Origin: Clostridia bacterium
GTDB taxonomy: Bacteria; Bacillota; Clostridia; Oscillospirales; Butyricicoccaceae
Direction of reading: 5' to 3'
Assembly: GCA_017396925.1 (NCBI GenBank)
Contig: JAFQKM010000215.1
Location: 1-22,336 of the forward strand
DNA length: 22,336 bases
Program-made: the position numbers and the translations under genes
Shown: positions 14,809 through 21,973 of the stretch, piece by piece
Position numbering within the stretch: position 1 is the stretch's first letter
Layout of the letters: each line of letters opens with the position of its first letter
The notes under the pieces: generated by a model
What the model was told of the DNA's origin: nothing
Databases searched by the model: none
Seen by the model: only the letters and a program-made list of their open reading frames with translations

Positions 14809-15657
14809 TTACAGTGTTTTTTCTGCGGCAGTGACAACATGCTTGGCCAGAACGGCTGTGGTGACCGAGCCGACGCCGGCGGGAACAGGGGTGATGGCCG
14901 AAACGATGGGCTCGACAGCGGCGAAATCAACATCGCCCACAAGGCTGCCCTCTTCGGTGACATTGATGCCGACGTCGAGGATGATCTGGCCTTCGGAAAC
15001 ATGCTGGGCCGATACAACGCCGGCCTTACCGGCAGCGGCGATCAGGATCTCGGCTGCGGCACAGGTGCCGGGCAGATCCTTTGTGCGGGTGTGGCAGATG
15101 GTGACGGTGGCATTGCGTCCCAGCAGCAGCAGCGAGACCGGCTTGCCGATGACATTGCTGCGGCCCAGAACGGTGGCCTTTTTACCTTCGATCTGGATGC
15201 CGTAGTGGTCGAGGATCTCGATGCAGGCCTGGGCGGTGCAGGGGGGATAACCCATGCCGCTGCCCGAGAAGATGCCGGCCATCGAGCCGTCGGTGATGCC
15301 GTCCATATCCTTTTCGGGAGCCAGAGCGGCGCAGATGCGGGCTTCGTTGATGTGCTTGGGCAGGGGACGGAAGAGCAGAACACCGTGGATCGATGCATCC
15401 TTGTTGATGCCTTCGATGACGGCCAGAAGTTCGTCTTCGGTAGCCTCGAGAGGCAGAATGTGGTTGCGGACCTCGATGCCGCAAATGGCGCAGCGCTTCA
15501 TGGCGCCCTTCTCGTAGGAAATATCGTCGGGACGTTCGCCGACGCGGACGATGCTCAGGGTGGGGACAACGCCCTTTTCCTTCAGAGCTTCGACCCGCTG
15601 GGTCAGCTGGGCGGTGATGGCTTTGGCGACCGGTGCGCCCTTCAAAAGTTCAGCCAT
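14809..15657 (-). CDS. folD: FolD-type methylene-THF dehydrogenase, cyclohydrolase residues replaced
   Basis: 282 residues with AGGAGGTCA just before ATG 15657. FolD proteins oxidise 5,10-methylene-THF to methenyl-THF with NAD(P) and usually also hydrolyse that to 10-formyl-THF. The nucleotide-binding block GRSNVIGKPVSLLL (165-178), the DMDG motif with Asp119, and the terminal block (TPVPAGVGSVTTAVLAKH) are intact. In bifunctional FolD the active-site Tyr is followed four residues later by Lys, and a Gln sits in VQLPLP. Here Tyr48 is followed at +4 by Ala52 (the sequence is YEKGAMK), and the Gln position is Phe96 in FRPLPKH. Both residues are needed for cyclohydrolase activity, so I infer a dehydrogenase-only enzyme working with FchA next door. 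Last gene of the operon. Confidence 0.95.
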   Translation of the reverse strand: MAELLKGAPVAKAITAQLTQRVEALKEKGVVPTLSIVRVGERPDDISYEKGAMKRCAICGIEVRNHILPLEATEDELLAVIEGINKDASIHGVLLFRPLPKHINEARICAALAPEKDMDGITDGSMAGIFSGSGMGYPPCTAQACIEILDHYGIQIEGKKATVLGRSNVIGKPVSLLLLGRNATVTICHTRTKDLPGTCAAAEILIAAAGKAGVVSAQHVSEGQIILDVGINVTEEGSLVGDVDFAAVEPIVSAITPVPAGVGSVTTAVLAKHVVTAAEKTL

Positions 15658-15688
15658 GGGAATGACCTCCTGTATGTTTTAATATAGA

Positions 15689-16321
15689 TTACTTGACCAG
15701 ACGGCCGCGGACGCCGGCGAAGATCTCGTTTGCCATGGGAACATACTTGTCGAGCATGGCATTGGCCTCCTGATTGAAGGCCTCGGCGGCTTCGCGGTCG
15801 GCCATCGACTTGGTGTTGATGAAGACATTGAGGGATGCACCCTGCAGGGCCGAGGCGCAGAGGGCGGCGCCGACGCCGGCATCGCTGATGGCGATGACCG
15901 AACCCTTGGCGGCATATTCCTCGATCAGCTCGATGGCCTTGTAGCAGCAGCGCATGATCTCCATGGGAACCTCGCAGGCATCCTTGAGGACAACGGCCAT
16001 GACTTCGGCCTTATGTGCCTTTTCTTCATCGGTGCCCGAGGGCAGGCCGTAGGCCTTGGACAGGGGCTCAAAGGCTTCGGCATCCTTGTCGATGAGGGTC
16101 ATGAGGTCGGCCTGCAGGGCCAGACTCTTTTCCATCAGCGCCTTGATGTCTTCTTCGACGGCGGCATATTTCTTCTTGCCGACGGTCAGCGAACCGACCA
16201 TACAGCCCAGTGCCGAGCCGATGGCGCCGACCAGAGCAGAGGCGCCGCCGCCGCCCGGTACGGGGGCCTTGGTAGACAGCTGGGATACGAAATCATTCAG
16301 TTGGACATTGGTGAAGCTCAT
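15689..16321 (-). CDS. fchA: Cyclodeaminase-family methenyl-THF cyclohydrolase FchA
   Basis: 210 residues from ATG 16321; earlier in-frame codons are not preceded by a ribosome site, and the protein then begins MSFTNVQLNDF like its homologues. The ribosome site itself is only a purine run (AAGAAGAGAG). The signature of the formiminotransferase-cyclodeaminase fold is clear: APVPGGGGASALVGAIGSALG (19-39) and LTVGKKKYA (45-53). Stand-alone members act either as formimino-THF cyclodeaminase or, in acetogens and purine fermenters, as methenyl-THF cyclohydrolase. Its position between fhs and folD, and the missing cyclohydrolase residues in FolD, favour the cyclohydrolase role (methenyl-THF to and from 10-formyl-THF). 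The gap to folD is 31 nt. Confidence 0.93.
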   Translation of the reverse strand: MSFTNVQLNDFVSQLSTKAPVPGGGGASALVGAIGSALGCMVGSLTVGKKKYAAVEEDIKALMEKSLALQADLMTLIDKDAEAFEPLSKAYGLPSGTDEEKAHKAEVMAVVLKDACEVPMEIMRCCYKAIELIEEYAAKGSVIAISDAGVGAALCASALQGASLNVFINTKSMADREAAEAFNQEANAMLDKYVPMANEIFAGVRGRLVK

Positions 16322-16372
16322 AATTCTCTCTTCTTTCCTGTCGTGTATTGTTGAAATGCTCAGGTTGATCGC

Positions 16373-16399
16373 GTGGGACGCAGATCTCCCGCGTCCCAC
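16373..16399 (-). other. Intercistronic hairpin between fhs and fchA
   Basis: A perfect 9-bp stem GTGGGACGC/GCGTCCCAC with a 9-nt loop lies 13 nt after the fhs stop. No T-tract follows, so it is more likely an RNA-stabilising or processing element that sets the fhs:fchA ratio than a terminator. Confidence 0.6.
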
Positions 16400-16412
16400 A
16401 CGGACGTATTCA

Positions 16413-18083
16413 TTAAAAGATGCCGCTGATGTTGCCTTCGGCGTCGACGTCGATCTTTTCGGCCGAGGGAACCTTGGGCAGACCGGGCATGGTCATGATA
16501 TCGCCGGTCAGGGCGACAACAAAGCCGGCGCCGGCCGAGACCTTGACCTGACGGACGGTGATCTTGAAGTTTTCGGGTGCGCCCAGCAGCTTCTGATTAT
16601 CCGAGAAGCTGTACTGTGTCTTGGCCATGCAGACGGGCAGATTGCCAAAGCCCATCTCCTCCAGCTGCTTGAGCTGGCGTGCAGCCGAGGGGGCGAAGTC
16701 GACGCCTTCGCCGTGGTAGAGCTTCCAGACGATCGAACGGATCTTGTCGGCCAGAGGCATTTCGGATTCATAGCAGAACTTGAAGTTGTTGGGCTGCTCG
16801 CACAGACGGACGACCTCTTCGGCCAGCTCGATGCCGCCCTTGCCGCCCTTGCCCCAGACTTCGCTGAGGGCAACGTTGACGCGCATGGCCTTGCACTTGT
16901 CTTCGATCAGCTTGAGCTCAGCTTCGGTATCGGTGGGGAAGCGGTTGATGGCAACGACGCAGGGCAGGCCGAAGTCGTTGGTGATGTTTTCGATGTGGCG
17001 CAGCAGGTTGGGCAGACCCTTTTCGAGGGCCTTGAGGTTTTCGGTGCCCAACTCGGTCTTGGGAACGCCGCCGTGCATCTTGAGGGCCTTGACGGTGGCA
17101 ACGATAACAACGGCCGAAGGCTGGATACCGGCCATGCGGCACTTGATGTCGAGGAACTTCTCGGCACCCAGATCGGCGCCGAAACCGGCCTCGGTAACAA
17201 CATAATCGGCCAGCTTCATGGCTGTCTTGGTGGCGATAACCGAGTTGCAGCCGTGGGCGATGTTGGCGAAGGGACCGCCGTGGATAAAGGCAGGGGTGTG
17301 TTCGAGGGTCTGGACCAGATTGGGCTTGATGGCGTCCTTGAGCAGAGCGGCCATGGCGCCGGCGGCGTTGAGCTGGCCTGCGGTGACCGGTTCGCCATCG
17401 TAGTTGTAGCCGATGATGATGCGGCCCAGGCGCTCCTTCAGGTCGGTGATGTCGTTGGCCAGGCAAAGGATGGCCATGACCTCGGAGGCAACGGTGATGT
17501 CGAAGCCGTCCTCGCGGATACGGCCATTGGTGCGGCCGCCCAGACCGTCGACGATGTTGCGCAGCTGGCGGTCGTTCATATCGACGGCGCGGCGCCATGT
17601 GATACGGCTGGGATCGATCTGCAGAGCGTTGCCCTGGTAAATATGATTGTCGATCATAGCGGCCAGCAGGTTGTTGGCAGCGCCGATGGCGTGGAAGTCA
17701 CCGGTGAAGTGGAGGTTGATATCCTCCATGGGAACGACCTGGGCATAGCCGCCGCCGGCCGCACCGCCCTTGACGCCGAAGACAGGGCCGAGGGAGGGCT
17801 CGCGCAGAGCGATGATGGTCTTCTTGCCGATCTGCGAGAGGGCGTCACCGAGACCAACGACGGTGGTTGTTTTACCTTCGCCTGCAGGGGTGGGGGTGAT
17901 GGCGGTGACCAGAATGACCTTGCCCTGCTTGCCTGTGTCGGGCAGCTTGTGGACATTGACCTTGGCCTTATGATTGCCGTACAGCTCGAGGGCTTCCGAG
18001 GGGATATCGAGCTTCTGTGCGATCTCGCCGATGTGCAGCATTTCGGCACTCTGTGCGATCTCGATGTCGGACTTGTAGGACAT
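16413..18083 (-). CDS. fhs: Formate-tetrahydrofolate ligase
   Basis: 556 residues, full length. The enzyme joins formate to THF using ATP, giving 10-formyl-THF; it feeds purine and fMet synthesis or, in anaerobes, the methyl branch of the Wood-Ljungdahl pathway or formate production in reverse. The P-loop TPTPAGEGKTTT is at 63-74, followed by REPSLGPVFGVKGGAAGGGY, HFTGDFHAIGAANNLL and TEAGFGADLGAEKF, all family hallmarks. AGGAGG lies close before ATG 18083. It follows the flavodoxin-like gene by 44 nt and precedes fchA by 91 nt with a hairpin between. No acetyl-CoA synthase genes are in view, so a complete acetogenic pathway cannot be claimed. Confidence 0.98.
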   Translation of the reverse strand: MSYKSDIEIAQSAEMLHIGEIAQKLDIPSEALELYGNHKAKVNVHKLPDTGKQGKVILVTAITPTPAGEGKTTTVVGLGDALSQIGKKTIIALREPSLGPVFGVKGGAAGGGYAQVVPMEDINLHFTGDFHAIGAANNLLAAMIDNHIYQGNALQIDPSRITWRRAVDMNDRQLRNIVDGLGGRTNGRIREDGFDITVASEVMAILCLANDITDLKERLGRIIIGYNYDGEPVTAGQLNAAGAMAALLKDAIKPNLVQTLEHTPAFIHGGPFANIAHGCNSVIATKTAMKLADYVVTEAGFGADLGAEKFLDIKCRMAGIQPSAVVIVATVKALKMHGGVPKTELGTENLKALEKGLPNLLRHIENITNDFGLPCVVAINRFPTDTEAELKLIEDKCKAMRVNVALSEVWGKGGKGGIELAEEVVRLCEQPNNFKFCYESEMPLADKIRSIVWKLYHGEGVDFAPSAARQLKQLEEMGFGNLPVCMAKTQYSFSDNQKLLGAPENFKITVRQVKVSAGAGFVVALTGDIMTMPGLPKVPSAEKIDVDAEGNISGIF

Positions 18084-18127
18084 GATTGTTTACCTCCTGT
18101 GGATAAATGGTGTTTTCTTTCTTCTTC

Positions 18128-18667
18128 TTATAGGCTGAGACCCAGATTGTAGGCCTCGTTCATGGCTTTGGTGTTTCGGATATCGCCGGGCAGCCACGCG
18201 CTGTTGCCGTAAACGACACCCAGCTCGCGGGCTTCGGGGATGCAGCGCAGCAGGCCGCGCATAGCGTCGAAGGTCGAATCCAGCTTCTCCGGTTCGTCTA
18301 CCGATACGGTGGCGATCAGACAGAAGGGCTTGCCGGTCATCTTGCGGTAGATGGGACGCAGACGGTCGATCATGGTTTTGAGCTGGGCCGACATGGAGAA
18401 AAAGTAGACGGGTGTCGACAGAACAACGACATCGGCCTGCAGCATTTTTGTATAGATTTCTTCCATATCGTCGCGGATGGCACAGGTGCCGCCGTTTTTG
18501 CGGCAGGCATCACAGGCAATGCAGTAGCCGATTTTTTTGCCGTGCAGCGCGATCTTCTCACAGCTGTGACCGGCCTCGGTGGCACCGTCGATCAGACGGT
18601 CGCAGAGGATATCGGAATTGCCGCCGATGCGCGGGCTGGCATGGATGACAAGCACATTCTTGGACAT
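18128..18667 (-). CDS. Flavodoxin-fold NAD(P)H reductase-like protein with Fe-S type Cys motif
   Basis: 179 residues from ATG 18667, which has AGGAGG 6 nt upstream. The N-terminal VLVIHASPRIGGNSD is the FMN-phosphate loop of the NADPH-dependent FMN reductase/flavodoxin group. Cys49, Cys52, Cys55 and Cys62 (CIACDACRKNGGTC) form a CX2CX2CX6C motif like the compact [4Fe-4S] site of iron-sulfur flavoproteins. The downstream STPVYFFSMSAQLKTMIDR block is typical of the fold. It is the first gene of the operon with fhs, fchA and folD, sharing their promoter. A role as an electron carrier linked to one-carbon redox steps is possible, but such proteins are scattered widely and the substrate is unknown. 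Confidence 0.9.
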   Translation of the reverse strand: MSKNVLVIHASPRIGGNSDILCDRLIDGATEAGHSCEKIALHGKKIGYCIACDACRKNGGTCAIRDDMEEIYTKMLQADVVVLSTPVYFFSMSAQLKTMIDRLRPIYRKMTGKPFCLIATVSVDEPEKLDSTFDAMRGLLRCIPEARELGVVYGNSAWLPGDIRNTKAMNEAYNLGLSL

Positions 18668-18704
18668 GGGAAACCTCCTGTTAGGAAAATCCGAATTCAT
18701 AGTC

Positions 18705-18733
18705 ATTATAACATATTTACTTTAACAAGGCAA
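18705..18733 (-). promoter_or_regulatory. Promoter of the flavoprotein-fhs-fchA-folD operon
   Basis: On the minus strand TTGCCT (18728-18733) is followed after 17 nt by a perfect TATAAT (18705-18710) with a TGT extension. The leader is about 35 nt, too short for a THF riboswitch. Confidence 0.8.
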
Positions 18734-18743
18734 TCTATACAAG

Positions 18744-18788
18744 AAAAAAAGAAAACACACACGGAATTTTGTTAACCGTGTGTGTTTT
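18744..18788 (-). terminator. Terminator of polysaccharide deacetylase gene
   Basis: A perfect 13-bp stem AAAACACACACGG/CCGTGTGTGTTTT (18752-18764 with 18776-18788) is followed on the minus strand by CTTTTTTTC, about 11 nt after the stop. Confidence 0.92.
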
Positions 18789-18799
18789 GGTCAATGGTT

Positions 18800-20341
18800 T
18801 TATCCGATGAGGGCGAGCAGGGCATCGGGGGACAGGCCTTCGGGAATGTCGTGGCGGCAGAGGGCATAGAGGCTCTGGGGCAGGCTGCGGAGCAGGGTGT
18901 TCTCGCGGTCGGTAGCCGTCGAAACCGTCAGCTTGATGCCCAGTTCGTGATAGATCCGCTCGCTTTCACGGGTATACTGGCCCTTGGGGTAGGCCAGCGC
19001 ATAGAAATCCCAGCCGGTTTTGGCTTCATAGGTCTCCAGATCGTGGCGCAGGGCGGTGAGATACTGCAGGGTGGTCTCGCCGGGCAGCGGTGTGGCTGTG
19101 GTGCGTGCAGCGCCGCTTTCGTAGCTTTCGCTCTGGTGCATATCCCAGGTATGACTCTGGATCTCGATGACGCCCGAAGCCATCATTTCCTCAGCCTGTT
19201 TCTGGCTGAAGTGGGGCGTGATGGGGTAAGCGGTGTTTTTATAGGTGGTTTTGCCGATGGAAGAGCCGATGGTAAAGACAGTGGCCCGGAGGCCCAGCTC
19301 GCGGAGGATAGGGTAGGCCAGCGTATAGTTGCTGGCATAGCCATCGTCAAAGGTGATCCATACGGGATTGGCGGGCAGGGACTTGCCCTCTTCCACATAG
19401 GCGATCATATCGGCAGCCGTGACGGCGGTATAACCGGCCTTTTTCAGGGCTTCCATATGGGCGCGGAAGGTGGCCGGCGAAATATCGGCGCGGCTGCTGG
19501 GATTTTCTGTGATGTGGTGGTAGAGCAGGATGGGGACATTTTTGGAATAGCTGTTGGCCAGGGGCAGGGCGAAGCTGCTTAGGTTCTTCAGCCCCGCATC
19601 GACATTCTTTGCAGTCAGCTTTTCGCCAAAGTGGGCGAAGGGAACCGCCTTGCCGGTCATGCGGTCGAGCATCAGATCGAGGACAGCCGATCGGGCACAG
19701 TCTGCGGAATAGAAGTATCGGGCATCGGCCGAGAGATCGGTGCGGGAGAAGTCCCACAGGTCGGCGACCTTGCAGAGGGCCTTTTTGTAAGCGTTCAGGC
19801 TGCTCTGGTCGAGGCTGTCGTATCGGGAGGCATGAAGGGGAAGAAAGACCAGCGTGAACCGGATTTTTTTGGCGGTACAGAGCTTTTTGATTTCGGTCAG
19901 CTTTGAAATGATATCATTCTGGCGGTCGAGGGTATGGGTGCTGCCCGTGGAGGTGAAAGCACCGCCGTGGGCGGCCATGTAAAGGTCGGCCTGGCCGATC
20001 TTTTCCAGATCATCGGCTGCCCGGGGGATGTCGCTCGTATAGCCCGAAGCCGCTTCGCTGCCGTCGAGACAATAGATCAGATGGTCGATCTTTCCGAAAG
20101 AGATGGCCTTGTAAGCTGCACGGAATCCTTCCTCGGCCGTCTGCACAGGGGCGGTTTGGAAGGAAAGGCCGTAGGCCGCTTCAAGGGAAGCGGGATCAAA
20201 AAAAGCGGCGCCTGCACAGCCGGTGACCAGACCGTCATAGTCGGTGCTCCGGGCGACAGCCGGGAAGAGGGCCAGGGCCATGGCGGTCAGCAGGGCGACC
20301 GCGGGGGAACGCAGGACCAGCCTGCGGCGTTGGGTATACAT
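18800..20341 (-). CDS. Secreted polysaccharide deacetylase with N-terminal SGNH-like pseudo-domain
   Basis: 513 residues; GGAGG lies about 9 nt before ATG 20341. A signal peptide covers ~1-31. Residues ~270-510 are a NodB-type deacetylase: ILLYHHITENPSSR, TFDDGYASNY (330-339, catalytic and metal Asp pair), SHTWDMH (His397, His402) and ALAYPKGQY. Such enzymes remove acetyl groups from peptidoglycan or other surface sugars. Residues ~33-230 resemble a SGNH-hydrolase-like domain by layout (YDGLVTGCAGAAFFDPASL; FLPLHASRYDSLDQSSL; WDFSRTDLSADARYFYSADCARS), but the catalytic Ser, Asp and His positions appear to be Ala43, Ser212 and Cys215. I infer a non-catalytic, perhaps sugar-binding, module. Single-gene unit with its own promoter and terminator. 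Confidence 0.9.
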   Translation of the reverse strand: MYTQRRRLVLRSPAVALLTAMALALFPAVARSTDYDGLVTGCAGAAFFDPASLEAAYGLSFQTAPVQTAEEGFRAAYKAISFGKIDHLIYCLDGSEAASGYTSDIPRAADDLEKIGQADLYMAAHGGAFTSTGSTHTLDRQNDIISKLTEIKKLCTAKKIRFTLVFLPLHASRYDSLDQSSLNAYKKALCKVADLWDFSRTDLSADARYFYSADCARSAVLDLMLDRMTGKAVPFAHFGEKLTAKNVDAGLKNLSSFALPLANSYSKNVPILLYHHITENPSSRADISPATFRAHMEALKKAGYTAVTAADMIAYVEEGKSLPANPVWITFDDGYASNYTLAYPILRELGLRATVFTIGSSIGKTTYKNTAYPITPHFSQKQAEEMMASGVIEIQSHTWDMHQSESYESGAARTTATPLPGETTLQYLTALRHDLETYEAKTGWDFYALAYPKGQYTRESERIYHELGIKLTVSTATDRENTLLRSLPQSLYALCRHDIPEGLSPDALLALIG

Positions 20342-20375
20342 AAGAGGAGACCTCCGCTGTGTCGGAATTTGCTTC

Positions 20376-20384
20376 AGTATACCA
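20376..20384 (-). promoter_or_regulatory. Extended -10 promoter of polysaccharide deacetylase
   Basis: The minus strand carries TGGTATACT, an extended -10, just after the T-tract of the upstream RNA terminator. The -35 is poor. Confidence 0.6.
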
Positions 20385-20392
20385 TGATTCCG

Positions 20393-20438
20393 CAGAAAAG
20401 AAAAGCAGAAGAGCCGCCCGGACGGACGGCTCTTCTGC
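20393..20438 (-). terminator. Terminator of the 20396-20755 RNA
   Basis: A perfect 12-bp stem GCAGAAGAGCCG/CGGCTCTTCTGC (20405-20416 with 20427-20438) is followed on the minus strand by TTTTCTTTTC. No protein gene on the minus strand precedes it, which points to a non-coding transcript. Confidence 0.88.
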
Positions 20439-20755
20439 CACTACTACTATAAGAAAAGGGAGGATGAAATGAAAATGTGGACAATGGAAAAAGCTTCTGG
20501 CCCCGCCCCCGGAAAGAGGATTGAAAAACTTAAGGGAGGTTGGAAAGGATGGTATTACTACAGAAAGGAGTGATGGGATTCTTTCCGGGGACGGGGTTGT
20601 GTAAAGCATCTGGCAAACGGGAACCCGAAATGAAAAGAGGTTAGGAGGCAACCCGGATGGGGGTCTGTGTTGTACTTTAAGAAGAAGGTAGGTTTCGGAA
20701 CGGATTGTACGTAGGAGAAAGGAAAGGTTTGATCTTCGGCTCCTTCGTTTGCTGT
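20396..20755 (-). ncRNA. Candidate ~360-nt pyrimidine-rich regulatory RNA
   Basis: The 20342-20919 gap holds no convincing protein gene. On the minus strand it has a promoter (20762-20790) and a strong terminator (20393-20438). The RNA between is rich in C and U and carries several anti-Shine-Dalgarno-like stretches: CTCCTAC (~20711), CCTCCT (~20643-20648), ACTCCTTTCT (~20562-20571), TCCTTTCC and CCTCCC (~20534-20551), and CCTCCC (~20457-20463). A 16-bp stem with one G-U pair (20581-20596 with 20501-20516) encloses a 64-nt loop holding three of them, and GCCAC at the 5' end can pair with GTGGC just before the terminator. It lacks tmRNA, RNase P, SRP or 6S hallmarks that I know. I infer a trans-acting sRNA; no known family is recognised. 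Confidence 0.6.
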
Positions 20756-20761
20756 GGCTAC

Positions 20762-20790
20762 AGTATAGCATGGTGGGGAAGGAGGGGCAA
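20762..20790 (-). promoter_or_regulatory. Promoter of the candidate RNA
   Basis: On the minus strand TTGCCC (20785-20790) is followed after 17 nt by TATACT (20762-20767) with a TGC extension. Transcription should start near 20755. Confidence 0.75.
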
Positions 20791-20870
20791 AAACAGGATG
20801 GAGTTTTGAAGTCGCTTTGTATTTTTGTGCAAAGTCTTACGAAATGCCCTTTAATTTTCTTTTCAAATGG

Positions 20871-20878
20871 TATATAAT
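20871..20878 (+). promoter_or_regulatory. -10 region of dcyD-like operon
   Basis: TATATAAT with TGG just upstream offers a perfect TATAAT (20873-20878) or an extended -10. Only a weak -35 (TTTAAT) is present at 17 nt. The start would lie about 35 nt before the gene. Confidence 0.6.
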
Positions 20879-20919
20879 AAACTATAATCTATTCTTATAC
20901 AGTTCATGGAGGAAGAACT

Positions 20920-21939
20920 ATGAAGATCGAAGCAAAGAAGATCTCTCTGACTCATCTGCCTACCCCTCTGGAATATCTGCCCACCCTTTCCAAGGAGCTG
21001 GGCGTTGAGCTCTACATAAAGCGTGACGACCTGACCACTCTGGCCATGGGCGGCAACAAGATGCGCAAGCTGGAATATCTGGCTGCCGAGGCCCTTGAAC
21101 AGGGCGCGACCATGCTGCTGACCGCCGGCGGCGCCCAGACCAACCACGGCCGCCAGACGGCCGGCGTAGCCGCCAAGCTGGGCATGAAGTGCGTCATCGC
21201 CTGTGTCGACAACTATCCCGGCGAGATTTCGGCCAATATCCTGCTCGACCGTCTGATGGGCGCCGAAGTTGTTTTTCAGGCACCCACCGGCGAACCCGGA
21301 CAGGCTGAAAAGCTGATCAAAATGCTCATCGAGAAGTACGAAGCCCAGGGCGAGAAGGTTTATTATATTCCCGTCGGCGGTTCCAACGAGGCCGGCCTGC
21401 CCGGTTACTATGAATGCGCCTGCGAGCTGGATGCACAGGCCAAGGCCATGGGCATCGGCGACGCCACCGTTATTTCGGCTGTCGGTTCGATCGGCACCTA
21501 TATGGGCCTTTTTACCGGCCTGAAGAACGAAGGCTCCGACCTGAAGCTGACCGGCATCGCCATTTCCGATTTCGGCCCCGATAAGGACGTCCGCCTGATG
21601 GAATACTTTGCCCAGGTCAAGGAAAAATTCCAGATGGAATGCAGCGCTGTGCGCGAAGACTTCCACATCGAGACCGGTTATGTCCGCGAGGGCTACAACA
21701 AGCCCAATGCCGACGTCCGCCAGGCCGTCTATCTCATGGCCCGCAAGGAAGCCATCATCCTCGACCCCTGCTATACCGGCAAGGCATTTGCCGGCCTGCT
21801 GGATATGATCCGCGAAGGCAAGATCAAGCAGGGCGAGAAGATCATCTTCCTGCATTCGGGCGGCCATCCCGGCATCAATACCCCCCATCACCGCGTCGAG
21901 TTTGAGCGTGAGCTGATGGACGGCATCACCATTCTGTAA
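20920..21939 (+). CDS. dcyD: D-cysteine desulfhydrase / ACC deaminase family PLP enzyme
   Basis: 339 residues with GGAGG 7 nt before ATG 20920. It is a fold-type II PLP enzyme. The first block, LTHLPTPLEYLPTLSKELG, and the Schiff-base motif GGNKMRKLEYL (Lys47) are typical, followed by TAGGAQTNHGRQTA, the PLP-phosphate loop region AVGSIGTYMGL, and LDPCYTGKAFAGL near the end. The closest characterised groups are D-cysteine desulfhydrase (D-Cys to pyruvate, H2S and ammonia) and 1-aminocyclopropane-1-carboxylate deaminase; telling them apart needs active-site comparison, and other D-amino acid substrates are possible. It is followed after 34 nt by an alpha/beta hydrolase gene with no terminator between, so the two form an operon. 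Confidence 0.88.
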   Translation: MKIEAKKISLTHLPTPLEYLPTLSKELGVELYIKRDDLTTLAMGGNKMRKLEYLAAEALEQGATMLLTAGGAQTNHGRQTAGVAAKLGMKCVIACVDNYPGEISANILLDRLMGAEVVFQAPTGEPGQAEKLIKMLIEKYEAQGEKVYYIPVGGSNEAGLPGYYECACELDAQAKAMGIGDATVISAVGSIGTYMGLFTGLKNEGSDLKLTGIAISDFGPDKDVRLMEYFAQVKEKFQMECSAVREDFHIETGYVREGYNKPNADVRQAVYLMARKEAIILDPCYTGKAFAGLLDMIREGKIKQGEKIIFLHSGGHPGINTPHHRVEFERELMDGITIL

Positions 21940-21973
21940 TCAACCCCCACCCATCGTTTACGGAGGAGCACAA

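Noticed and set aside
20469..20573. 34-codon plus-strand ORF with GGGAGG ribosome-like site, followed by other micro-ORFs
   Set aside because: The GGAGG-like sites here are complements of the CU motifs of the minus-strand RNA. The plus strand lacks a good promoter and terminator, while the minus strand has both. I could not exclude it fully.
20730..20755. GCAAACGAAG near the 5' end of the candidate RNA, like a tmRNA tag start
   Set aside because: No tRNA-like ends, no ALAA-type tag end and no GGGG-type 5' end; RNase P, SRP and 6S signature sequences are also missing.
20235..20771. 178-codon minus-strand frame across the 20342-20771 gap
   Set aside because: It runs through the terminator and into the deacetylase signal peptide in another frame, has no ribosome site, and its composition is that of translated CU-rich non-coding sequence.
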